A stretch of 64,000 nt of DNA from Pseudomonas saudimassiliensis. Its GTDB lineage: Bacteria > Pseudomonadota > Gammaproteobacteria > Pseudomonadales > Pseudomonadaceae. A program made the translations under genes and the position numbers. Below, one piece after another: positions 37,800-47,581 of this stretch. The stretch lies in NCBI RefSeq assembly GCF_000939975.1, contig NZ_LK391969.1, positions 372,001 through 436,000 of the forward strand. Direction: 5' to 3'. Position 1 is the first letter of the stretch, and each line of letters opens with the position of its first letter. The notes under the pieces were generated by a model, which saw only the letters and a list, made by a program, of their open reading frames with translations, had not been told where the DNA came from and ran no database searches.

Positions 37800-38793
37800 G
37801 CGTGCCCCGCGTCTCGATCATCCGGACGTCCAGCGGATGGAAATGCAGTTCGACCTGATCCGCGCCCCGAGCGAGCGCGAGAACCAGCCGCTGTTCGCTG
37901 CTGAGCTGGCGAAACGTACCCATATGTACCCGGCCGGACCAGGTGGTCAGGCGCACGGGAATATCCCTGAACAGGTCAGGCTCATCGAGCAGCGCCAGCA
38001 AACTCAGCTCCTGCCATTCCGGTCGTGGCGTTTGGCTAGGGTTGGCCGGCGCAGCGGTGACCGCGTCCGCAGCCTGCCGGGCCCGATTTTCACGCTGGGC
38101 CTGGCTACGTTCGAGCAACCATGGGGGTGCCGATGACAGCTCCACCCGCCCGGTCAACCAGGTGCTGTAGAGCGTCGGCAGATGCAGATGAATACGACCC
38201 TCCACCCGTCCCTGCTCCGGCTCGGCAAAATGCAGGCTGAGACTGTAGTCATCCACCACCTTGCGCAGACCTGGTGCGGTCAATGCGCCGGAATACCACT
38301 GGAGTATCAGCTCAGGCCAGGCGCCCTCATCACCTGGCAGGCGTTCGATAACCGGATCCTGCAACAGCGCCTCGGCGCGGGCAAACCGAATGGTGAGTGC
38401 ACGACGTGGCCGTTCTGCTGGACCCTCCTCGAATACCAGGTCCTCACCCTGCCAGAATACCCGTTCCGGCGTGAAGGCCTGGCCCATGATGGTGCCCTGC
38501 AGTTCGCTGGCTGCCGGGGCAGAGGCACCCCACTGTCCGCTAAGCAACAGGTCCAAGCGTTCCGGTTGATGACGGTGCAGCTGCAGCGCGCCCAGGGTGA
38601 TGCCCAGTAGACCCAGCAGCACCAGCAGGCGCGGCACGTTGGGATAACCGCCACTGCGCCAGAACAGGGTGAGCGGAGCGAGAAACAAGGCCAGCAGCAT
38701 GCGGCTTACAGATAGTCGGGTGGCGGCAACGACCAGCCAGATCCAGCCCAGGATCAGCAACAGCCCACCGGCTAATATCATCAAGGCTTCCAT
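37795..38793 (-). CDS. Hypothetical membrane-anchored protein
   Basis: 332 residues from the ATG at 38793 (AGGAGA lies 12 bases upstream); a TTG at 38832 overlapping the previous stop would add 13 residues. Two or three hydrophobic helices occupy the first 70 residues (MILAGGLLLILGWIWLVV, LLALFLAPLTLFW, LLVLLGLLGITLGAL). The remaining 260 residues are hydrophilic and probably periplasmic, without cysteines or repeats that I recognise. I know no family name. It is the last gene of a leftward run with the two thioesterases, and its stop overlaps the htpG -35 element. Confidence 0.72.
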   Translation of the reverse strand: MEALMILAGGLLLILGWIWLVVAATRLSVSRMLLALFLAPLTLFWRSGGYPNVPRLLVLLGLLGITLGALQLHRHQPERLDLLLSGQWGASAPAASELQGTIMGQAFTPERVFWQGEDLVFEEGPAERPRRALTIRFARAEALLQDPVIERLPGDEGAWPELILQWYSGALTAPGLRKVVDDYSLSLHFAEPEQGRVEGRIHLHLPTLYSTWLTGRVELSSAPPWLLERSQAQRENRARQAADAVTAAPANPSQTPRPEWQELSLLALLDEPDLFRDIPVRLTTWSGRVHMGTFRQLSSEQRLVLALARGADQVELHFHPLDVRMIETRGTP

Positions 38794-38828
38794 GTCCTGA
38801 ATGTCTCCTGTTGAGGCCAGCTGTTGGC

Positions 38829-39266
38829 TCAATCCAGCTTGAAATGTGCCCGCGCCGTGGCTACCGGCTCATCCGATCGGGCCTGCCAGGCGGTTACCGC
38901 CACATTACCCACTCGCCGGCCCTGACGCCATACCTGGCAGGTGGCGTAGGTATCCTTGGATAATCCTGCCCGCAGGTAGTCCACGGAGAAGTCGATGATC
39001 TTGGGGAAGCTCTCGCTGTGCATGGAGGTCATCAGGTGGAGCATGGCTGCCTGTTCCATGAAGCCTGCCAGCACTCCGCCGTGCAGTGCTGGCAGTATCG
39101 GATTACCGATATTGTCCGGATGCAGCGGCAAGTGGAATACCATCTGCTCGCCGAGTCGCAATACCTGCATGCCGAGCATCCGTGCATAGGGAATCTCTTC
39201 GATCAGCGGCATGTAATCGCCAGAGTCATGCGCATCACGGACGAGCTGCTCGATACGCTCGTTCAT
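38829..39266 (-). CDS. PaaI-family hotdog thioesterase
   Basis: 145 residues, one hotdog domain. The active-site region is LPALHGGVLAGFMEQAAMLH, the PaaI-type HGG motif followed by an acidic residue on the central helix, and later VDYLRAGLSKDTYATCQVWR. It probably hydrolyses an acyl-CoA. GGGAGGT precedes the ATG at 39266, which overlaps the stop of the next thioesterase gene. The longer in-frame reading is rejected because it runs over that gene. Confidence 0.85.
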   Translation of the reverse strand: MNERIEQLVRDAHDSGDYMPLIEEIPYARMLGMQVLRLGEQMVFHLPLHPDNIGNPILPALHGGVLAGFMEQAAMLHLMTSMHSESFPKIIDFSVDYLRAGLSKDTYATCQVWRQGRRVGNVAVTAWQARSDEPVATARAHFKLD

Positions 39267-39727
39267 GCCGCACCTCCCGCCGCCAGCTGCATCTTGTCCA
39301 GATCGAGCGAACCCTTGCCCATGCGCATGAAGGTGCCGACCACATGGGCCAGCGGTTCGTCCCGGGATTGTTGGTAGGCGACGCCGCGGGTGAAGATCAC
39401 CGTGGGGGTCACCCGGTAGCATTCAGCAAACCCATAGATGGGCGCCCCCGGCTCGGCCGGATGCATGTAGTCGATGCGCAGGTCCAGCGTCGGGCAGATT
39501 TCGAAATCGTCGAGATAGCACACCGTAGAAATGCCGCAGCAGGTATCCATCAGGGTGGTGATGGCACCGCCGTGGACCACGCCGGTGACCGGGTTGCCGA
39601 CGATGAGATCGCTATAGGGGAGCTTGATCACCAGCCCATCCTTGTCGGCCTGTTCCACGGTCATGCCAAGCACCTGGCAATGGCGCAATACCGAAAGAAA
39701 GGCTCGCGCACGCTGTTCAATGATCAT
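39263..39727 (-). CDS. PaaI-family hotdog thioesterase
   Basis: 154 residues, one hotdog domain with VTGVVHGGAITTLMDTCCGI and LDLRIDYMHPAEPGAPIY, the classical PaaI/YigI layout (HGG then D on the helix). It is paired by a 4-bp overlap with a second, diverged hotdog gene. Hotdog proteins act as dimers or tetramers, so a heteromeric enzyme is possible. It is divergent from the small lipoprotein gene. Confidence 0.86.
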   Translation of the reverse strand: MIIEQRARAFLSVLRHCQVLGMTVEQADKDGLVIKLPYSDLIVGNPVTGVVHGGAITTLMDTCCGISTVCYLDDFEICPTLDLRIDYMHPAEPGAPIYGFAECYRVTPTVIFTRGVAYQQSRDEPLAHVVGTFMRMGKGSLDLDKMQLAAGGAA

Positions 39728-39884
39728 AGGAAGTCCGTGTCGACTGAAAAGAGCACAGATTTTATCAGATCGCTACATGTTGGCGCTAAAACCCCGCGGC
39801 AACCCGCTGTGTTTTACCGAGAGCACGGAACTCTTTGCGTTTCGCTTGGACTAATCCCTCGTGCAACATCACTTGGAGAATCAG

Positions 39885-40205
39885 ATGAAAAAACTATGCG
39901 CAACTGCGGTTCTGATGGCCAGCCTCGGTTTACTGGCAGCTTGCCAGGACGAGCCCGAAGACAAGATGGAATCGGCCCAGGAGTCGATGTCTGACGCCAT
40001 GGACAACATGGGTGACGCCGCCGAAGAAACGGGCGATGCCATCGAGCAGAAGGCCGACCGGGCTTTCAATAACGAGCCCACCACTGGCGAAAAAATCCAG
40101 GAAAACCTGGATGAAGCTGGTGAGCGCGTCGGTGAAGCCTATGACGACACAGCCGAAGCTGCGGCTGATGCGAAGAACGACGCCAAGGAGCGCATCAACG
40201 AGTAA
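39885..40205 (+). CDS. Small acidic lipoprotein, extended helical
   Basis: 106 residues. The signal peptide MKKLCATAVLMASLGLLAAC ends in the lipobox LAAC, giving a mature Cys followed by Q-D, so outer-membrane sorting is less certain than with Ser. The mature part is rich in Ala, Asp, Glu and Lys, with few aromatic residues, and would form one long amphipathic helix. TTGGAGAATCAG precedes the ATG; an in-frame ATG at 39861 would bury the signal. A GAACTC at 39828 resembles the -35 of AlgU/sigma-E promoters, but I see no convincing -10. An envelope-stress role is a guess. Confidence 0.8.
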   Translation: MKKLCATAVLMASLGLLAACQDEPEDKMESAQESMSDAMDNMGDAAEETGDAIEQKADRAFNNEPTTGEKIQENLDEAGERVGEAYDDTAEAAADAKNDAKERINE

Positions 40206-40230
40206 CGCTTTTACTCTGCTGCATCCCAAA

Positions 40231-40265
40231 CAACACCGGCCGCTTCTGCGGCCGGTGTTGTTTCT
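40231..40265. terminator. Bidirectional terminator between the lipoprotein gene and DUF599 gene
   Basis: CAACACCGGCCGC, loop TTCT, GCGGCCGGTGTTG form a perfect 13-bp stem, followed by TTTCT rightward. Convergent genes lie on both sides. Confidence 0.85.
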
Positions 40266-40267
40266 GC

Positions 40268-41023
40268 TCACTTTTCCGGCTTCAAGACGTCCTCGGCCGG
40301 CGGTTCGGGAAAGTGGGTGGGCGTGGCCATCAGCACTTCCAGCACGGTAGAGCGGAATTCCCGCCGATAGAGTACGTACACTACCCCCGCGGTAATACCC
40401 ATGAACACCCAGGGATTGATGAACCAACTGAGCATGGCCAGGGCAAAGTAATAGGAACGCAGCCCCAGATTGAAGGAATGCGCCGCCTTGGATAGCACCT
40501 TGGCCGCCCGGTTGGCAAAAGCCTTGCGCTCGATCTCGCCCACATGCTTCTCCCCTACCAGGGGGGCCGCACCAAACAGTACCGAGGCGAAGTTGTATTG
40601 GCGCATGGCCCAGGAAAAGGTGAAGAAGGCATAGACAAAGATGCCGAGCATACTCAGCAACTTCATTTCCGACACCTCCCGGCTGACCGGTGCCACAAAG
40701 GGCAGATCGTGGAGCAGATTCTGCGCCTGGTCACTCGCCCCCATGACGGTAATCAGACCCGCCAGGATCAGCAGGGTGCTGGAGGCAAAGAACGAGGTAT
40801 TGCGTTCCAGATTGCTGATCAGACTGGCGTCTGCGATGCGCTGCTCACGCAGCAGCAAGCGGCTCATCCAGTCCTTGCGGTACAGGTGCAATACGCTAGC
40901 CAGGCACGGCGTATCCCGCCCCCGATGCCAGGCGTAACGGTTATAGCCGATCCAGCAGAACATGAACCAGCATACCGCCGCCAGGTTCAACCACAGCGAT
41001 TCAGCGCCAGGCAATTCGCTCAT
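40268..41023 (-). CDS. DUF599 family membrane protein
   Basis: 251 residues, four or five membrane helices. DUF599 features are WIGYNRYAWHRG, DWMSRLLLREQRIADASLIS, NLERNTSFFASSTLLILAG and the late HSFNLGLRSYYFALAMLSW. Function is unknown. AAGGGAAAAC precedes the ATG. It follows brnQ by 20 bp in the same direction and is probably co-transcribed. Confidence 0.88.
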   Translation of the reverse strand: MSELPGAESLWLNLAAVCWFMFCWIGYNRYAWHRGRDTPCLASVLHLYRKDWMSRLLLREQRIADASLISNLERNTSFFASSTLLILAGLITVMGASDQAQNLLHDLPFVAPVSREVSEMKLLSMLGIFVYAFFTFSWAMRQYNFASVLFGAAPLVGEKHVGEIERKAFANRAAKVLSKAAHSFNLGLRSYYFALAMLSWFINPWVFMGITAGVVYVLYRREFRSTVLEVLMATPTHFPEPPAEDVLKPEK

Positions 41024-41043
41024 TGTTTTCCCTTACCCCTGCA

Positions 41044-42354
41044 TCAAGCCTGTTGCGGCCCGGCGTGCCGGACGCGATCCACGATCAAGGCCACTACCAG
41101 CATGATGATCGCCGGCACCAACCAGCCCAGCCCCTGGGAAGTAAAGGGCAAGGAGCTCAGCCAGGCAACATCGCGCTCGATGAAACCGGCAGCCTTCAAT
41201 CCGTCGATGATACCGAAGACCAACGCAACCAGCATGACCGGACGCATGATGTTCTGCGGCCGCTGCCAGCCCGGCAGGAACAGGCCGAGCAGAACCAGCA
41301 CGATCGCCAGCGGATAAAGCCCTACCAGCACCGGTACGGATATACGGATCAGGCTGTCGAGCCCCTGGTTGGATACGGCCATGCAGAAGAGGGTGAAGAC
41401 CCAGACCACCTGCGCATAACTGAACGGGAACTCCCGACTGAAGAAAGCGCCACAGGCAGATATCAGGCCTACCGCGGTAGTCAGGCACGCCAGGGTGATG
41501 ACGATCGCCAACAACAGGCTACCGGCAGTGCCGAAGCGGTGCTGGACAAAGGCCGCAAGGATCTGACCGCCGTTGGCACCGGGCTCGATCAGCGCGCTGC
41601 TGGTGGCGCCCAACTGGAACAGGGCGAGATAAACCAGGGCAAGGCCGATCGCGGCGATGATCGCGGCAATGATGGTGTAACGGGTGACGATATGGGTTTC
41701 CTGCACCTGGCGGTCGCGGATCGCCCGGGTGATCACGACACCAAATACCAGGGCGCCCAGCGCATCCATGGTCAGATAACCCTGCAGCACACCTTCCACC
41801 AGCGGGCTTTCGCGGTAGCCGGGCATGGCTTCACCCACCGCCCCCACCGGAAACAGAACGGCGGACACGCCGAGGATGACCAGGGCCAGCAAGAGCACCG
41901 GCGTGATCAACTTACCGATGTTGTCGACCAGCCGACCCGGCTTGAGCGCCAACGCCAGCACCACGGCAAAATACAGCAGCGAGTACACCAGCAAAGTCTG
42001 CCAGCTGTCCCCCACCAGACCCACAACGCCCACCTCGTAGGAGACGACCGCAGTACGCGGCGTGGCGAACAGCGGCCCGATGGACAGGTACACCAGCACG
42101 GCCAGCACCAATCCTGGCAGCCGCCCCAGGGGCGCGGTCAACTCTTGGATACCGCCGCCGACGCGTGCCAGTGCCACCAGCGTCAGCAGCGGCAATCCCA
42201 CCGCGGTCAGCAGGAAGCCCACCGCCGTCGGCCACATATTGTCACCCGCCGACAGGCCAGCACTGGGTGGGAAGATGATGTTGCCAGCCCCAAGAAACAG
42301 GGCAAATGTCATGAAGCCAAGGGCTATCAAGTTAGCCGGAGATAGTGTTTTCAT
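41044..42354 (-). CDS. brnQ: Branched-chain amino acid transport system II carrier protein
   Basis: 436 residues, 12 membrane helices of the LIVCS family: LIALGFMTFALFLGAGNIIF, PSAGLSAGDNMW, LSIGPLFATPRTAVVSYEVG and the late AGLKAAGF-like stretch. It takes up leucine, isoleucine and valine with a cation, sodium in characterised Pseudomonas BraB. In P. aeruginosa the braB/brnQ-type gene also follows the suc genes. The ATG at 42354 was chosen because the membrane part then begins at once; AAGAAGA precedes it. Confidence 0.94.
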   Translation of the reverse strand: MKTLSPANLIALGFMTFALFLGAGNIIFPPSAGLSAGDNMWPTAVGFLLTAVGLPLLTLVALARVGGGIQELTAPLGRLPGLVLAVLVYLSIGPLFATPRTAVVSYEVGVVGLVGDSWQTLLVYSLLYFAVVLALALKPGRLVDNIGKLITPVLLLALVILGVSAVLFPVGAVGEAMPGYRESPLVEGVLQGYLTMDALGALVFGVVITRAIRDRQVQETHIVTRYTIIAAIIAAIGLALVYLALFQLGATSSALIEPGANGGQILAAFVQHRFGTAGSLLLAIVITLACLTTAVGLISACGAFFSREFPFSYAQVVWVFTLFCMAVSNQGLDSLIRISVPVLVGLYPLAIVLVLLGLFLPGWQRPQNIMRPVMLVALVFGIIDGLKAAGFIERDVAWLSSLPFTSQGLGWLVPAIIMLVVALIVDRVRHAGPQQA

Positions 42355-42477
42355 CGAAATTCTTCTTTGCAGTCTGCCCGGTACAGGCAAAAATCACCGG
42401 CATTATAAACAGCCAGGCGCGCAAAGGCCCATGCCGATCCGCCATGCGGGCCGAAAGCCGGGCGGCTGAAACGAAAA

Positions 42478-42501
42478 GACCCCGCCGAAGCGGGGTCCTT
42501 T
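42478..42501 (-). terminator. Rho-independent terminator after sucD
   Basis: GACCCCGC, tetraloop TTCG on the leftward strand, GCGGGGTC, then TTTTCG. A perfect 8-bp GC-rich stem with a stable UUCG loop and a T-run, 17 bp past the sucD stop. CCTTTC on the other side gives partial bidirectional activity. Confidence 0.9.
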
Positions 42502-42517
42502 CATGGCGCGGGGCGTG

Positions 42518-43398
42518 TTACTTCATTGCCCAGCCGGTCAGCTCGGACAGAGCAGAACCGATTTCGGCCAGCGAACGCACGGTTTTCACACCGGCATCTT
42601 CCAGCGCAGCGAACTTCTCGTCGGCAGTGCCCTTGCCGCCGGAGATGATCGCACCAGCGTGACCCATACGCTTGCCTGCCGGAGCAGTCACACCAGCGAT
42701 GTAGGACACAACCGGCTTGGTCACATTGGCCTTGATGTAGGCCGCGGCCTCTTCTTCAGCGCTGCCGCCGATCTCGCCGATCATGACGATGGCTTCGGTC
42801 TGCGGATCGTTCTGGAACATCTCCAGAATGTCGATGAAGTTAGAGCCCGGGATCGGGTCACCACCGATACCCACGCAAGTGGACTGACCGAAACCAGCGT
42901 CAGTGGTCTGCTTGACCGCTTCGTAGGTCAGGGTGCCAGAGCGGGAAACGATGCCCACTTTGCCCGGCAGGTGGATGTGACCGGGCATGATGCCGATCTT
43001 GCACTCGCCGGGAGTGATCACGCCCGGGCAGTTCGGCCCGATCAGGCGTACACCCAGCTCGTCACACTTGACCTTGGCGTCGAGCATGTCGAGGGTAGCG
43101 ATGCCTTCGGTGATGCAGACGATCAGCTTGATGCCAGCGTTGGCCGCTTCCAGGATGGAGTCCTTGCAGAACGGCGCCGGAACGTAGATCACGGAAGCTT
43201 CCGCACCAGTGGCTTCAACCGCTTCAGCCACAGTGTTGAAGACCGGCAGACCCAGGTGCTCGGTACCGCCCTTGCCCGGAGTGACGCCACCAACCATCTT
43301 GGTGCCGTAGGCAAGCGCCTGCTCCGTGTGGAAGGAACCCTGCGAACCAGTGATGCCCTGGCAGATTACCTTGGTGTTCTTGTCGATCAGGATGCTCA

Positions 43399-43399
<1 letters not shown>
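42518..43399 (-). CDS. sucD: Succinyl-CoA synthetase, alpha subunit (ADP-forming)
   Basis: 293 residues. The CoA-binding N-terminal Rossmann domain starts [20 protein letters not shown]. The ligase half includes [20 protein letters not shown] and the phosphohistidine in [10 protein letters not shown]-like [13 protein letters not shown]. It makes succinate and ATP (or GTP) from succinyl-CoA with SucC. Its ATG overlaps the sucC stop by one base. Confidence 0.97.
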
Positions 43400-44565
<1,166 letters not shown>

Positions 44566-44719
44566 TCTTTTGTACCGTAGTTCGTATGAATTCAATAACG
44601 ACGACCAGACCGCGCCCTCGTCACCAGTCAGGCTGCCGAATCAACGATCCGACACACCCGGTCCACCCTCCCAGGGGTGATGGTCAGTCCCTTGACCTTG
44701 CCTTGTGAATGGCAACCAG

Positions 44720-44753
44720 GCTACCAGCGCATCCACTGGGATGCGCCGGTAGC
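44720..44753 (-). other. Long hairpin between lpd and sucC
   Basis: On the leftward strand GCTACCGGCGCATCC, loop CAGT, GGATGCGCTGGTAGC gives a 15-bp stem with a single G-U wobble, starting 16 bp past the lpd stop. No T-tract follows (CTGGTTGCC), so it is more likely a processing or mRNA-stabilising element, or a partial terminator, than a full one. Confidence 0.65.
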
Positions 44754-44768
44754 AACTGGGAAGATTCT

Positions 44769-46269
<1,501 letters not shown>

Positions 46270-46307
46270 GCCGCTTGATGCGTTGAAGCCTGAAATCCGC
46301 TCGCGGA

Positions 46308-47546
46308 TCAGATATCCAGCAGCATGCGTGCCGGATCTTCCAGCAGATCCTTGAGGGCGACCAGGAAGCTGACCGCTTCCTTGCCGTCGATCAGGCGGTG
46401 GTCGTACGACAGCGCCAGGTACATCATGGGCAGGATCACCACCTGGCCATCGACGGCCATGGGACGATCCTGGATCTTGTGCATGCCCAGGATGGCCGCC
46501 TGCGGCGGGTTGACGATCGGCGAGGACAGCAGCGAGCCGAACACACCGCCATTGGAGATGGTGAAGGTGCCACCGGTCATCTCTTCCATGGACAGCTTGC
46601 CGTCGCGGGCCTTGCGGCCGTAGTCGGCGATGGTGCCTTCGATTTGCGCCAGGCTCATGAATTCGGTGTTACGCAGGATCGGCACGACCAGGCCACGGTC
46701 GCTGGAAACGGCAACGCCGATATCCTGGTAGCCATGGTAGACAATATCCTTGCCATCGATCGAAGCGTTGACTGCCGGGTAGCGCTTGAGCGCCTCGGTG
46801 GCCGCCTTGACGAAGAAGGACATGAAGCCCAGGCGCACGCCGTCGTGCTTCTTCTCGAACAGGTCCTTGTACTTCTTGCGCAGGTCCATGATCGGCTTCA
46901 TGTTGACTTCGTTATAGGTGGTCAACATGGCCATGCTGGACTGGGCTTCGACCAGGCGCTCGGCGATACGCGCGCGCAGGCGGGTCATGGGTACACGCTT
47001 CTCTACCCGGTCACCTTCGCTCAGCATGACACTGGAAGCGCTGGCAGCGGCGGCCGGCTTGGCCGCAGGCGCAGCGGCCGGAGCCGGGGCGGACTTCTTG
47101 GCTTCGATGGCGTTGAGCACGTCTTCCTTGGTAACGCGACCGCCCTTGCCGGTGCCCTTGAGCTCGGCAGGGTTCAGGCCATTTTCTTCGGCCAGCTTGC
47201 GGGCAGCGGGGTTCAACAGCTGCTCATCGGCGTCGCTGTCAGCGGCGGCAGGTGCAGCGGCCGCAGCGGGTGCGGCTTCGGCGGCCTTGGGCTGGGGCGC
47301 AGCCGCGCCACCTTCGTTCAGAGTGCCCAGCAGCTCGGCGCTGAGGACGGTCTCGCCTTCACCCTTGATGATTTCGCCCAGGACACCATCAGCCTCGGCC
47401 AAGACTTCCAGCACGACCTTGTCGGTCTCGATGTCGACGATCAGATCATCACGCTTGACCGCATCGCCAGGCTGCTTGTGCCAGGTGGCAACGGTGCCAT
47501 CGGCAACCGATTCGGGAAATGTAGGGGCCTTGATTTCAATAGCCAT
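46308..47546 (-). CDS. sucB: 2-oxoglutarate dehydrogenase E2, dihydrolipoamide succinyltransferase
   Basis: 412 residues. One N-terminal lipoyl domain with the lipoylated lysine in [11 protein letters not shown] (about 43), an Ala/Pro-rich linker, the E3-binding domain ([34 protein letters not shown]), a second Ala/Pro linker, and the catalytic core ending in [12 protein letters not shown] with the HxxxDG active site. The single lipoyl domain fits OGDH rather than a multi-domain pyruvate E2. The gene is 35 bp from sucA. Confidence 0.97.
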   Translation of the reverse strand: MAIEIKAPTFPESVADGTVATWHKQPGDAVKRDDLIVDIETDKVVLEVLAEADGVLGEIIKGEGETVLSAELLGTLNEGGAAAPQPKAAEAAPAAAAAPAAADSDADEQLLNPAARKLAEENGLNPAELKGTGKGGRVTKEDVLNAIEAKKSAPAPAAAPAAKPAAAASASSVMLSEGDRVEKRVPMTRLRARIAERLVEAQSSMAMLTTYNEVNMKPIMDLRKKYKDLFEKKHDGVRLGFMSFFVKAATEALKRYPAVNASIDGKDIVYHGYQDIGVAVSSDRGLVVPILRNTEFMSLAQIEGTIADYGRKARDGKLSMEEMTGGTFTISNGGVFGSLLSSPIVNPPQAAILGMHKIQDRPMAVDGQVVILPMMYLALSYDHRLIDGKEAVSFLVALKDLLEDPARMLLDI

Positions 47547-47581
47547 TGTCGATCCTTAAATAAACGGTGTTATGCAGCGGC

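Noticed and set aside
40544-42345. Rightward open frames opposite the DUF599 gene and brnQ
   Set aside because: His/Gln/Arg-rich shadows of two membrane-protein genes.
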